Of a stretch of 64,000 nt of DNA, positions 27,362 through 36,979 are shown piece by piece (position 1 is the stretch's first letter; every line of letters starts with the position of its first letter). The DNA comes from Hyphomicrobiales bacterium (GTDB lineage Bacteria; Pseudomonadota; Alphaproteobacteria; Rhizobiales; JAJFHR01): the NCBI GenBank assembly GCA_021775475.1, contig JAJFHS010000022.1, positions 1 through 64,000 of the forward strand. Reading direction: 5' to 3'. The notes below the pieces were generated by a model, which was given only the letters and a program-made list of their open reading frames with translations, searched no databases and had not been told where the DNA came from. The translations under genes were made by a program, and so were the position numbers.

Positions 27362-29155
27362 ATGACTGTCGTGGAAAAATTAAACGCTCCCATTGCCCGG
27401 CGCTTGAAGCGGTCTGGCTTACTTTTATCTTTGCTTGGCGCTCTGGCTTTCGCAGCGATCTCAGCCATGGCGCCTGCCGCCGCTCAGGCACGCACCGATG
27501 GGGATCATGATGACTACCCGATGTCTTTGTCCTTGTCGGGCAATTATCTGGCCGGGCGTTTTGCCGGCACCGAGCGTGATGCCGACAGGGCAGCAGGGTT
27601 TTATGCCCGCGCCTTATTGTCAGATCCTGACAATCTGGACATTCTGGAACCCGCCTTCCTGCTCGAAGTTTCCGCAGGAAATATAGAGCGTGCTGTTCAA
27701 CTCGCCAACAAGCTGATTAAACTTGGGCGCGACAATAGGATGGCGCTGTATATTTCAGGAATGGAGGATTTTCTTTCAAAGCGGTTTTCCAAATCCATCG
27801 AAAAATTTGATCGCGCCGCACGTGGCCAGATTGGCATACTGACATCAGGTCTTTTAAACGCTTGGGCCTATAAAGGCGTCGGTGATCTTGATGCAGCGCT
27901 AAAAGCTCTGACACCATTGTCAAAAACCCAATCGTTTGTCGTCTTCAGAACCTACCATTCAGCCCTGATTGCCGATGCCCTTGGGTCTTATGCCAAGGCA
28001 CAGGAATTTTATAAAAGTACCTACCGCGGCACAGGCTCGTCATTGCGGATCACCTTAGCCTATGGAAACTTCCTGGAGCGCCGCAACAAACAAAAGCAGG
28101 CTCTTGAAATTTATAATGCATTTCTGAGCCGTGTTCCCCGCCACCCCCTGGTAGCAGAAGCCAGAGATCGTGCTTTAAAAGGTACGATACCACCCTATTT
28201 TGCCCGCACCGCAAAAGAGGGTGCTTCCGAAGCAATGTTTGGGGTGGCCAGTGCCTTGTCGCAGGATTCAAGTTCTGATCTCGCTGTAATTTACACCCAG
28301 ATGGCGTTATTTTTAAATCCCACGTCACCTTCGGCCTGGACGTTACTGGGAGATATATACGAAGACATGAAGAAAAACGGTCTGGCGCTGACGTCGTATG
28401 ATCAGGTTGCAGAAAAATCGAGCTTGCGAAAAAATGCTGAAATACGTATTGCCGCCAATCTCGACCGTTTGGATCGCACCGATGATGCGGTTGAAAAACT
28501 AAAATCCGTCATCGCAGCTTACCCCAAAGACTATGACCCGCTGCTGGCATTGGGCAATATGATGCGCGGGCGTTCGAAATTTAAAGAAGCGGTAGAGGCT
28601 TATTCTTCAGCGTTTGCATTAATGGTTCCTGCAATTACGCCGCAGTGGTCATTCTATTACTTCCGTGGCATCAGCTACGAGCGCATAGATCAATGGGAAA
28701 AAGCAGAAGCTGACCTGGTGAAAGCACTTGAGCTTAAGCCCAATCAACCTCTGGTATTGAATTATCTGGGGTATTCCTGGGTAGATAAAAAACTCAACCT
28801 GAAGCGTGCACTCGATATGATCCGCAAGGCCGTTAAACTGCGCCCGGCAGACGGCTATATCGTTGATAGTCTGGGCTGGGCACAATATCGCCTGCAGAAA
28901 TTTGAAGACGCGGTAAAGACACTTGAACGCGCCGTTAACCTCAAACCGGACGATCCGATCATCAACGATCATCTTGGCGATGCCTATTGGCGGGTGGGAC
29001 GAAAACTCGAAGCCAGATTTCAATGGCAGCATGCCCTTGATCTGAAAGCCGACCCGAAAGATCAGATAAAAATCAAACTGAAACTCAAAAATGGTCTTTC
29101 TGACAGTGAAGCCAACACCAAAGAGGCTTCCCAACCTGCCGGCAACAAGACCTGA
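27362..29155 (+). CDS. Exported TPR-repeat protein
   Basis: A 597-residue protein with a basic N-terminus and a hydrophobic signal (LLLSLLGALAFAAISAMAPAAAQA, about 22-45). A chain of tetratricopeptide repeats runs almost to the C-terminus; the clearest are at AGFYARALLSDPDNLD, SFYYFRGISYERIDQWEKAE, KPNQPLVLNYLGYSWVD and KPDDPIINDHLGDAYWRVG. It is probably a periplasmic scaffold or lipoprotein-like assembly factor, though no lipobox is seen. It sits just before ispE, a common placement in Hyphomicrobiales. The exact role is unknown. Confidence 0.85.
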   Translation: MTVVEKLNAPIARRLKRSGLLLSLLGALAFAAISAMAPAAAQARTDGDHDDYPMSLSLSGNYLAGRFAGTERDADRAAGFYARALLSDPDNLDILEPAFLLEVSAGNIERAVQLANKLIKLGRDNRMALYISGMEDFLSKRFSKSIEKFDRAARGQIGILTSGLLNAWAYKGVGDLDAALKALTPLSKTQSFVVFRTYHSALIADALGSYAKAQEFYKSTYRGTGSSLRITLAYGNFLERRNKQKQALEIYNAFLSRVPRHPLVAEARDRALKGTIPPYFARTAKEGASEAMFGVASALSQDSSSDLAVIYTQMALFLNPTSPSAWTLLGDIYEDMKKNGLALTSYDQVAEKSSLRKNAEIRIAANLDRLDRTDDAVEKLKSVIAAYPKDYDPLLALGNMMRGRSKFKEAVEAYSSAFALMVPAITPQWSFYYFRGISYERIDQWEKAEADLVKALELKPNQPLVLNYLGYSWVDKKLNLKRALDMIRKAVKLRPADGYIVDSLGWAQYRLQKFEDAVKTLERAVNLKPDDPIINDHLGDAYWRVGRKLEARFQWQHALDLKADPKDQIKIKLKLKNGLSDSEANTKEASQPAGNKT

Positions 29156-29201
29156 TTGTGAAGGCTGGGATCTAGACAAGCAGTTTCGATGAGACCAATT
29201 C

Positions 29202-30077
29202 ATGAAGACAGTTCGCCAGTTTGCTCCGGCAAAAATTAATCTGACCCTTCATGTGAAAGGTCGCCGTGAAGACGGCTTTCATCTGATCGAGAGTTTTGTA
29301 GCCTTTGCCGACGTTGGCGATGAAATAACGGTTAAATCTCTTGACGGTTTTGACCTGAAGGTTTCGGGCCCTTTTGCCGGCCCGCTACGCGCAGAAGAGA
29401 ACAATATCGCCCTGGAAGCCGCCATTGCCTTTGTAAACGGCTTTCGCAACTGTCTGCCCGGTGTTCATGTTGATCTTGTCAAAAACCTGCCTATAGCAGC
29501 GGGCATGGGCGGGGGATCATCCGATGCCGCCGCTGTCATTCGCGCACTGGCCTATCTGGTCGACATCAACGTATCACGCACAGCTGCCGGACAACTCGCC
29601 ATTGGTCTGGGGGCCGATGTCACCGTGTGCCTTGATCCTCAGGCTTGCTTCATGAGCGGTGTTGGCAACATTGTCACAGCACTACCGGCCTTGCCGGAAA
29701 CATATGCGGTGCTGGTTAATCCAAATATCAAAATGCTCACCGGTGCGGTTTTTGCGGCTCTGGCAGTGCCGGGTGCCATTCGCCGCGATGAACTAAGCCT
29801 GAAACCTGAACATGCCTTTGTCGATGCGGCTGATCTGGCGGGCTTTGTTGGTTCGTGTCGCAATGATCTTGAAGCCCCGGCCATTCGTATGTGTCATGAA
29901 ATAGCTGATGTGCAATCAGCCTTGCTGGCCCGCGATGGCTGTCTGCTGGCCCGTATGACCGGCAGTGGCGCCACCTGCTTTGGCTTGTTCGCAGATAAAG
30001 AGCAAGCTGAACGCGGTGCTGCAAGTATCAGTCAAAAAGCACCAGACTGGTGGGTTAAGCCTTGCCGATTGAATTGA
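29202..30077 (+). CDS. ispE: 4-diphosphocytidyl-2-C-methyl-D-erythritol kinase
   Basis: GHMP kinase of the MEP pathway. The 291-residue protein begins with FAPAKINLTLHVKGRREDG, holds the ATP loop PIAAGMGGGSSDAAAVI (about 95-111), and ends with the MTGSGATCFGLF motif. The gene lies 46 bases after the TPR gene. With ispH at 17827 and ispB at 30553, it places three isoprenoid genes in this window. Confidence 0.96.
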   Translation: MKTVRQFAPAKINLTLHVKGRREDGFHLIESFVAFADVGDEITVKSLDGFDLKVSGPFAGPLRAEENNIALEAAIAFVNGFRNCLPGVHVDLVKNLPIAAGMGGGSSDAAAVIRALAYLVDINVSRTAAGQLAIGLGADVTVCLDPQACFMSGVGNIVTALPALPETYAVLVNPNIKMLTGAVFAALAVPGAIRRDELSLKPEHAFVDAADLAGFVGSCRNDLEAPAIRMCHEIADVQSALLARDGCLLARMTGSGATCFGLFADKEQAERGAASISQKAPDWWVKPCRLN

Positions 30078-30105
30078 GGTGGTGGCGGGGTATAAAAATT
30101 GAGCC

Positions 30106-30537
30106 TTACCAGATTGTTAAAAAAATCCCGGCAACAACCAGATAACGCACTGCCTTGGCCACAAACACAAATGTGGTGAACACCAATATTGGTGTGCGCG
30201 AGATACCGGCGATCACAGTGAGCGGATCGCCGATAACCGGTAGCCACGACAGCAGTAAAGACCAGATTCCCCAGCGTTGATACCAGGTGGTGAAGCGATC
30301 GTATTTTTCATGGGGGACCGGGAACCATTTATGCGAGCGATGGTGGGAAAAGAAACGACCGATGCCCCAGTTCACGCAACTGCCAAGTGTATTACCAATC
30401 GTTGCGACCAAAACAGCCAGACCAACCGCTACCTCGTTGCTGGACAAAACCCCCACCAGCACAATCTCGGATGACCCGGGAAGCAAGGTGGCAGAAACAA
30501 AAGCTGAAATAAAAAGAGTGGAAACAAGGCTGCTCAT
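30106..30537 (-). CDS. YqaA-type DedA-like membrane protein
   Basis: A 143-residue inner-membrane protein with about four hydrophobic segments and the family patterns LLPGSSEIVLVGVL, NTLGSCVNWGIG, FTTWYQRWGIWSLLLSWLP and GDPLTVIAGISR. The last block matches the SNARE-associated/DedA superfamily, whose members move or flip lipids. The small YqaA branch has no established function. It is probably cotranscribed with ispB, whose stop is 15 bases upstream. Confidence 0.85.
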   Translation of the reverse strand: MSSLVSTLFISAFVSATLLPGSSEIVLVGVLSSNEVAVGLAVLVATIGNTLGSCVNWGIGRFFSHHRSHKWFPVPHEKYDRFTTWYQRWGIWSLLLSWLPVIGDPLTVIAGISRTPILVFTTFVFVAKAVRYLVVAGIFLTIW

Positions 30538-30552
30538 TTAAGAAAACATGCC

Positions 30553-31569
30553 TTAAAAAGAACGGCTCACACAAAACCGAACCACCTCCATCAGCGCGGT
30601 TTTTTGCGGGCACGCAGGAAAAATTTCCAGTGCATCGCACGCGATTGCACCATAATGGTGGGCACGGCTGATCGTATCTTCCAGCGCATTGTGCTGTTTC
30701 ATCAATGAAATTGCATGCTCGAGATCACCGTCTCTTTGATCTCCATCTTCTAGTGCGCGCTTCCAGAATTTTCGTTCGTCATCATTGCCGCGACGATAGG
30801 TTAAAACTACCGGCAGGGTAATTTTACCCTCCCTGAAATCATCACCAACAGATTTTCCCATGGCATCGGCGTCACCGCTATAATCCAGTGCATCATCTAT
30901 AAGCTGAAACACCAGTCCGAGATTGCGGCCATAGCTGTCCAGGGCGGAGCGTTTTTCCGACGATTGATCAGAAATGATACCACCAACGTGGGCAGCCGCT
31001 GCAAACAGCGCGGCGGTCTTGGCCTTGATTACAGCGAGATAAGCATCTTCGGTTGTGGTGATGTGCTGGGCAGCGGCCAGTTGCATCACCTCGCCCTCGG
31101 CAATCACCGCAGCGGCATCTGACAAAACCGCAAGGCAATCGAGTGAGCCGGTTTCAACCATCATCTTGAAGGCCTGACCAAGCAGAAAATCACCGACCAG
31201 GACACTTGCCTCATTGCCCCACAGAATGCGCGCGGTTTTATTGCCACGGCGCATATCGCTTTCATCAACCACATCGTCGTGCAGCAAAGTTGCCGTGTGC
31301 ATGAATTCAACGCTTGAGGCCAGTTTGATGTGATGTTTGCCTTCATAGCCGCACATTTGTGCAGCAGCGATGGTCAACATCGGCCGGATTCTCTTGCCGC
31401 CGGAATCTATCAGGTGCCGGGCGAGTTCCGGAATGAGTTCGACGTTTGACACCACGCGTTGCATGATCAACTCATTGACACCGTCCATATCATCGGCAAC
31501 CAGCGCCATCAACGGAGCCAGACTCGCCGCTTGATTACGACCTTTATCGAGGGGGATTACAACGCCCAA
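30553..31569 (-). CDS. ispB: Polyprenyl (octaprenyl/decaprenyl-type) diphosphate synthase
   Basis: Makes the long isoprenoid tail of ubiquinone. The 338-residue protein carries the first Asp-rich motif LLHDDVVDESDMRRG (about 95-109), the GKRIRP substrate site, and a second motif in QLIDDALDYSGD, which fits long-chain trans synthases. The chain length cannot be read reliably. It is divergent from the DUF2007 gene. Confidence 0.93.
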   Translation of the reverse strand: MGVVIPLDKGRNQAASLAPLMALVADDMDGVNELIMQRVVSNVELIPELARHLIDSGGKRIRPMLTIAAAQMCGYEGKHHIKLASSVEFMHTATLLHDDVVDESDMRRGNKTARILWGNEASVLVGDFLLGQAFKMMVETGSLDCLAVLSDAAAVIAEGEVMQLAAAQHITTTEDAYLAVIKAKTAALFAAAAHVGGIISDQSSEKRSALDSYGRNLGLVFQLIDDALDYSGDADAMGKSVGDDFREGKITLPVVLTYRRGNDDERKFWKRALEDGDQRDGDLEHAISLMKQHNALEDTISRAHHYGAIACDALEIFPACPQKTALMEVVRFCVSRSF

Positions 31570-31724
31570 AACATGTTTCCTTCAATATCAAACCAGTAAA
31601 TGACAATAAGTCGGCACTCATAGTTGGGTCAAGTGCGACGAATTGCCTTTGGCTCATTTGTGTGATCACATACACTGCTGACAGCACTATTTCGATGAAT
31701 TTTTGATGATAGAATTTTTTGCTT

Positions 31725-31937
31725 ATGGAAGAACTTTTGCGAACAAACGATATGGTCCTGATTTCCTATATTGAGTCCATGTTGAATGATGCCGGAATTC
31801 CACATCATGTTATGGACACCAATATGAGTGTTGTTGAAGGCTCCATCGGTGTGCTGCCGCGACGGATTATGGTGATGGGTGATCAGATCAACCAGGCCCG
31901 GCGGATTGTCAAGGAGGCGGATATAGAGGGACTATGA
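31725..31937 (+). CDS. DUF2007 small protein
   Basis: A 70-residue protein of the DUF2007 (putative signal-transducing) family: MEELLRTNDMVLISYIESML, then GIPHHVMDTNMSVVEGSIGV and RRIMVMGDQINQAR. ATG 31725 is preferred to the TTG two codons upstream. The stop overlaps the start of the methyltransferase (ATGA), so the two are translationally coupled, as in many Hyphomicrobiales. Its function is unknown. Confidence 0.85.
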   Translation: MEELLRTNDMVLISYIESMLNDAGIPHHVMDTNMSVVEGSIGVLPRRIMVMGDQINQARRIVKEADIEGL

Positions 31938-32698
31938 CGCTTGTGGTTGATGAACTCACCGATGATGCTTTTCTGGGTGGAAAATTACACTGTTTGCAAC
32001 CGGCAAAAGGCTATCGCTCCGGTCTCGATGCGGTATTTCTGGCCGCCTCAATTCCCGCTCGCCCCGGCGACACAACGCTTGAAGCGGGAAGCGGCACCGG
32101 CATTGCCAGCTTGTGTCTGGCAGCTACTGTGGAAAACCTCAAAGTTGTCGGTCTTGAAATAAATCCGCACAGCATAGAACTCGCCCATCGAAATGCTGCC
32201 CGCAACGGATTTGAAAAAAACTCGGCCTTTGTCGAAGGTGATCTGTCCCGGTCATTTAAAAATTTGGAACAAAATGGCATCGTGGAAAACCTCTACGACC
32301 ATGTTTTTGCCAATCCGCCATTCTTTGCCGAAGATGCAGCCCAGATATCTCCTGATGCCGGCAAGGCCAAAGCCAACGTTATGGGCACCGAGGGACTGGA
32401 CAGATGGTTGAAATTTCTAACCGCCGTGGTCAAGCCGCACGGCACCATAACCATCATTCATCGCGCTGAAGCCCTGGCAGCGCTGACCGCAAGCTTTGAA
32501 GGTCGCGCCGGTGGATTGAAAATCTATCCACTGTTTCCCAAAGCCCATATGCCCGCTTCAAGGCTCATTGTGCAGGGTATAAAAGGCTCCCGCGCTCAAT
32601 CCAGCCTGTTGCCGGGCCAGATCATGCATCAGGCCGATGGCACCTTCACACCTGAGGTTCAGGCGATTTTACGCGACGGTAAACGGTTGAAAATTTAA
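31934..32698 (+). CDS. tRNA1(Val) (adenine37-N6)-methyltransferase-like protein
   Basis: A 254-residue class I methyltransferase. TLEAGSGTGIASLCLA is motif I (about 50-65), LEINPHSIELAHRNA follows, and the FANPPFF motif marks an N6-adenine or N5-glutamine enzyme. The N-terminal FLGGKLHCLQPAKGYRSGLDAVFLAAS is characteristic of the TrmN6/YfiC group. The RNA target is inferred from the family. Confidence 0.85.
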   Translation: MTLVVDELTDDAFLGGKLHCLQPAKGYRSGLDAVFLAASIPARPGDTTLEAGSGTGIASLCLAATVENLKVVGLEINPHSIELAHRNAARNGFEKNSAFVEGDLSRSFKNLEQNGIVENLYDHVFANPPFFAEDAAQISPDAGKAKANVMGTEGLDRWLKFLTAVVKPHGTITIIHRAEALAALTASFEGRAGGLKIYPLFPKAHMPASRLIVQGIKGSRAQSSLLPGQIMHQADGTFTPEVQAILRDGKRLKI

Positions 32699-32752
32699 CA
32701 ACATTGTTGTTTTGGTCTTGTGGTTGGCCCTTGCGGCGATTATCTATCCCTG

Positions 32753-33652
32753 ATGAAAACAACCAAATCCTCAAAAATACCAGGCTGGCGGCGATTTTTG
32801 CCCAAGCGCTTTCGCAATCCCAAACCCGTTGTCGCCGTTGTGCGTCTGAGTGGTGTCATTGGCGGTGGGTCTGCCTTGCGACCGGGGCTCAACCTCAACA
32901 GTGTCAGCACTGTTCTCGAAACCGCCTTTAAAACCAAACATGCCAAAGCAGTGGTACTGGCGATAAATTCGCCCGGCGGCTCACCTGTTCAATCAAACCT
33001 GATTTACACCCGCATCCGTGCACTGGCCAAAGAGCATGAATTGCCGGTCTACGTTTTTTGCGAAGATGTGGCGGCATCAGGCGGCTATTGGCTGGCGTGC
33101 GCGGGTGATGAAATTTATGCCGACAGCAATTCTATCGTCGGCTCTATCGGCGTCATTGCCGCAGGTTTTGGATTTACCGAATTGATCAAGAAGGTCGGGA
33201 TCGAGCGCCGGGTATATACCGCCGGTGAAAACAAAAACATCCTCGATCCGTTCAAGGCGGAAAATGCCAGTGATGTAAAACGCATCAAATCCCTGCAAAA
33301 AGACATCCACGAAAGTTTCAAGGATCTGGTGGTGAAAGCCCGGGGTGATGCGCTGAAGGAAATCCCAAAAAAGCTGTTTACTGGCGAATTCTGGACCGGT
33401 GCCAAAGCGCTTGAAATGGGTCTGATTGACGGCATTGGCGATATGCGCGCCATTATGCGTGAGAAATACGGTGAAAAAGTCAAACTTAAACTTGTTGCCG
33501 CCAATCAAGGCTGGCTCAAGCGCCGCCTTAGCCCGGGTTCTTCTCTCGGGCTTATTGCCGGTGCCAGCGGACAGTCATTGGCGCAGGGACTTACCGATGA
33601 TGTCATTTCAACCATTGAAGAACGCGCAATCTGGTCACGCTACGGCCTGTAA
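32753..33652 (+). CDS. S49 (SppA/SohB-like) serine peptidase
   Basis: A 299-residue peptidase of the signal-peptide peptidase A family. PVVAVVRLSGVIGGG begins the fold; INSPGGSPVQSNLIYTRI supplies the oxyanion region; the nucleophile Ser109 is in EDVAASGGYWLACAGDEI; and GENKNILDPF (about residue 160) probably provides the general-base Lys. There is no clear N-terminal membrane anchor, as in short SppA36-type proteins. ATG 32753 is favoured over GTG 32720. It lies 54 bases after trmN6. Confidence 0.9.
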   Translation: MKTTKSSKIPGWRRFLPKRFRNPKPVVAVVRLSGVIGGGSALRPGLNLNSVSTVLETAFKTKHAKAVVLAINSPGGSPVQSNLIYTRIRALAKEHELPVYVFCEDVAASGGYWLACAGDEIYADSNSIVGSIGVIAAGFGFTELIKKVGIERRVYTAGENKNILDPFKAENASDVKRIKSLQKDIHESFKDLVVKARGDALKEIPKKLFTGEFWTGAKALEMGLIDGIGDMRAIMREKYGEKVKLKLVAANQGWLKRRLSPGSSLGLIAGASGQSLAQGLTDDVISTIEERAIWSRYGL

Positions 33653-33689
33653 TTTTATCTAGAGCAATTGGTAACATACCCCTCTTCCT

Positions 33690-33805
33690 CGTCATCCCCG
33701 GGCTTGTCCCGGGGATCCATTCCTCAATCCTCTCGGGCAAAAGGCACTATCTTTGTTTTCGAAAGACCAACGCTGTGGATCCCCGGGTCAAGCCCGGGGA
33801 TGACG
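33690..33805. repeat. 116-bp palindromic element, copy 2 (inverted orientation)
   Basis: The same ends and length as copy 1, with a GC-richer stem (CGTCATCCCCGGGCTTGTCC and its inverse). The interior, read on the minus strand, gives CTTTCGAAAACAAAGATAGT and TTTTGCCCGAGAGGATTGAGG, matching copy 1 with few changes. It lies in the 317-base gap between the S49 peptidase and glyQ. The rest of that gap (33806-33969) shows no gene and presumably holds the glyQ promoter. Confidence 0.85.
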
Positions 33806-33969
33806 AAGCAAGTGAGGTTGGGTGAGGGAGACACGCATTAAATCAAAAGCCCCGCTTGACCCGAACATGAGCCACGGGTAGGTTGCGCGCGTTCCTTCTG
33901 TTTTACGCGAATCTCTAAGGTCGTTTAGAACGAACATCGCCTTTTCGCCTTACGCTCAAGAGTGTTGCA

Positions 33970-34884
33970 ATGCCAACCCAGTCTGTTCCAGCAAGTCTTG
34001 TTCCCGAGCGCTCGTTTCAGGGGTTGATTCTGGCCCTTCAGCACTATTGGGCAGCTTACGGCTGCGCCCTGCTTCAGCCCTATGACATGGAAGTTGGTGC
34101 GGGCACGTTTCACCCGGCGACCATCCTGCGCTCACTGGGTCCAAAACCGTGGAATGCCGCCTACGTGCAACCCTCACGGCGACCCAAAGATGGCCGTTAT
34201 GGCAATAACCCCAACCGCCTTCAGCACTACTACCAGTTTCAGGTCATCCTCAAGCCATCACCGAAGGATTTTCAGGAACTTTACCTCAAAAGCCTTTATG
34301 CCATTGGCATTGACCCGGAAAACCACGACATCAGGTTTGTTGAAGATGACTGGGAAAGCCCGACGCTTGGCGCCTGGGGGCTGGGCTGGGAAGTGTGGTG
34401 CGATGGTATGGAAGTCTCGCAATTCACCTATTTTCAGCAAGTCTGCGGTCAGGATTGCGCACCCGTAACCGGCGAGCTGACCTATGGCATCGAACGCCTG
34501 GCGATGTATGTGCAGGGTGTCGATAATATTTATGATTTGAATTTCAACGGCGGCGAGGGCGAGGCCCGCGTTTCTTATGGCGACGTATTCTTGCAGGCCG
34601 AACAGGAATATTCGCGCTACAATTTTGAATACGCAGACACTGAAGCCCTCACCCGGCATTTTGAAGATGCTGAAAAAGAATGCCAGTCCTTGCTTGATGC
34701 CGGCGGCATGGCTCAGCCCGCTTATGATCAATGCATCAAGGCGAGCCATATATTTAACCTGCTCGATGCCCGTGGCGTCATCTCGGTAACCGAACGCCAG
34801 TCCTATATCTTACGCGTGCGCAACCTTTCCACCCAATGCGGTGAAGCCTGGATCAAAACCGAAGCAGGAGGTGCAGATGCCTGA
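33970..34884 (+). CDS. glyQ: Glycyl-tRNA synthetase alpha chain
   Basis: The catalytic class II subunit of the bacterial alpha2beta2 glycyl-tRNA synthetase. The 304-residue protein shows [50 protein letters not shown] and the [11 protein letters not shown]-terminal region. The stop overlaps the glyS start by eight bases, as expected for subunits made in fixed ratio. Confidence 0.97.
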   Translation: MPTQSVPASLVPERSFQGLILALQHYWAAYGCALLQPYDMEVGAGTFHPATILRSLGPKPWNAAYVQPSRRPKDGRYGNNPNRLQHYYQFQVILKPSPKDFQELYLKSLYAIGIDPENHDIRFVEDDWESPTLGAWGLGWEVWCDGMEVSQFTYFQQVCGQDCAPVTGELTYGIERLAMYVQGVDNIYDLNFNGGEGEARVSYGDVFLQAEQEYSRYNFEYADTEALTRHFEDAEKECQSLLDAGGMAQPAYDQCIKASHIFNLLDARGVISVTERQSYILRVRNLSTQCGEAWIKTEAGGADA

Positions 34885-36976
34885 TCTCTTGTTAGAATTG
34901 TTCAACGAAGAAATCCCCGCCCGCATGCAGGCACGCGCCGCGGATGATCTGAAAAAACTGGTCACCGATGCCCTGGTCGAGGCGGGCCTCGTTTACGAAA
35001 GTGCGGGCGCGTTCGTCACCCCGCGCCGCCTGACTTTAAGCGTCACCGGCATTCCCGCAACCCAGCCCGATGTTCGCGAAGAACGCAAAGGCCCGCGCGT
35101 TGGCGCGCCGGAAAAAGCCGTTGAAGGTTTTCTGCGTGGCTGTGGCCTGACTTCGATTGATGATGCAACCATCCAGACCGATCCCAAAAAGGGTGATTTC
35201 TATGTTGCCATCACCGAAAAAAAGGGCGCGGCGGCAGACAAAGTAATCGCTGAAATCATTCCCGCCATTATAGGTAAATTCCCGTGGCCCAAATCGATGA
35301 AATGGGGCAGGGGTAATCTGCGCTGGGTGCGGCCTTTGCATTCGGTTCTGTGCCTGTTGGGCGAAGGTGAAGATGCGCAAGTTGTAAAATTTGAAATTGG
35401 CGATGTAACTTCCGGCAACACAACAAAATGCCATCGCTTCATGGCCCCGGATGAATTTACCGTCACAGGTTTTGAAGATTACGAAGCCAAACTGGCAAAA
35501 GCCCACGTCATCCTCGATGCCCAACATCGTCGCGACACCATCGCGCATGACGCCAAACAACTCGCCTTTGCCAAAGGCCTCGAACTGGTTGAGGACAAAG
35601 GCCTGTTAGCCGAAGTCGCCGGTCTGGTGGAATGGCCGGTGGTGATGATGGGTAATTTTGACGAGGATTTTCTGGAGGTGCCACCGGAAGTCCTGACCAT
35701 CGCCATGAAATCGCATCAAAAATGTTTTTCACTGCACGATCCCAAAACCGGCAAACTTGCCAACGCCTTTATTCTGGTGTCGAACCTTGTCGCCAAAGAT
35801 GGCGGCAAGAAGATTGTCGCCGGTAATGAACGCGTCATCAATGCGCGGCTGAGTGATGCAAGGTTCTTCTGGCAACTTGATCTCAAAACCCGGCTGGAAG
35901 ACCAGGCAAAGAAACTGGAAAAAATCATCTTCCATGAAAAGCTCGGGTCCCAGAGCGAGCGCATTGACCGTCTCCAATCTCTGGCAGGAAAAATTGCCGC
36001 CATCGTTGATGCCGACCCCGAACAGGCAAAACGCGCAGCTTCTTTGTGCAAAGCTGATCTGGTAACCGAAATGGTCGGAGAATTTCCCGACTTGCAGGGG
36101 CTGATGGGGCGTTATTATGCATCCGCTCAAGGCGAAGATGGCGCCATCGCGCAAGCCTGCGAGATGCATTACAAACCGCAAGGCCCATCGGACGAAGTGC
36201 CGACGCAGGCCATATCCATTGCCGTGGCCTTGGCTGATAAACTGGATACACTGATTGGTTTTTGGGCCATCAACGAAAAACCAACCGGCAGTAAAGATCC
36301 GTTCGCCTTAAGGCGTGCAGCTTTAGGTGTTATCCGTATTATTCTCGAAAATAATGTGCGCCTGGATTTTGCTGATGTGCTGCAGTCGCATTTGAAACTG
36401 TATCAGGACCAGCGCGCGCCGGGCTTTGGCAAAGAGTTTGAGCCTGCAACTCTACAGTCGTTTTTCACGGACCGCCTCAAAGTCCACTTGCGTGATCGTG
36501 GTATCAACCATGATCTCATTGACGCGGTGCTGTCAAATAGTGATCACGATGATCTGGTTATGATTGTCAAACGCGTAAATGCCCTCAATGATTTCATCAA
36601 AACCGAAGATGGCACCAATCTGCTGGCCGGATACAAGCGCGCGGTAAATATCGTAACGATTGAAGAGAAAAAAGACGGCCCCGGCATTGAATATTCCGGT
36701 GAAGTCGACGAAAGCTTCTTCGAACACGATGAAGAAAAAAACCTCTCTGCCGAATTGAAGACAGCAAAAGCTGCCGCCGCTACGGCATTGAAGATAGAAG
36801 ATTTCTCCGCCGCCATGGCCGCCATGGCACCGTTGCGCGGGCCCGTGGATGCGTTTTTTGATGCAGTGATCGTCAATGCTGATGACCCGATCATTCGCCG
36901 CAACCGCCTGTGTATGCTCAATCAAATTCGTAAAACTCTTGGCCAGGTAGCTGATTTTTCTAAAATTGAAGGCTGA
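34877..36976 (+). CDS. glyS: Glycyl-tRNA synthetase beta chain
   Basis: A 699-residue subunit that binds tRNA(Gly). It opens with [17 protein letters not shown], has [19 protein letters not shown] and the [18 protein letters not shown] region, and the [12 protein letters not shown]-like stretch. It ends with the anticodon-binding domain ([18 protein letters not shown]). I use ATG 34877, after GCAGGAGG, rather than a frame opening 36 bases earlier. Confidence 0.97.
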   Translation: MPDLLLELFNEEIPARMQARAADDLKKLVTDALVEAGLVYESAGAFVTPRRLTLSVTGIPATQPDVREERKGPRVGAPEKAVEGFLRGCGLTSIDDATIQTDPKKGDFYVAITEKKGAAADKVIAEIIPAIIGKFPWPKSMKWGRGNLRWVRPLHSVLCLLGEGEDAQVVKFEIGDVTSGNTTKCHRFMAPDEFTVTGFEDYEAKLAKAHVILDAQHRRDTIAHDAKQLAFAKGLELVEDKGLLAEVAGLVEWPVVMMGNFDEDFLEVPPEVLTIAMKSHQKCFSLHDPKTGKLANAFILVSNLVAKDGGKKIVAGNERVINARLSDARFFWQLDLKTRLEDQAKKLEKIIFHEKLGSQSERIDRLQSLAGKIAAIVDADPEQAKRAASLCKADLVTEMVGEFPDLQGLMGRYYASAQGEDGAIAQACEMHYKPQGPSDEVPTQAISIAVALADKLDTLIGFWAINEKPTGSKDPFALRRAALGVIRIILENNVRLDFADVLQSHLKLYQDQRAPGFGKEFEPATLQSFFTDRLKVHLRDRGINHDLIDAVLSNSDHDDLVMIVKRVNALNDFIKTEDGTNLLAGYKRAVNIVTIEEKKDGPGIEYSGEVDESFFEHDEEKNLSAELKTAKAAAATALKIEDFSAAMAAMAPLRGPVDAFFDAVIVNADDPIIRRNRLCMLNQIRKTLGQVADFSKIEG

Positions 36977-36979
36977 TAC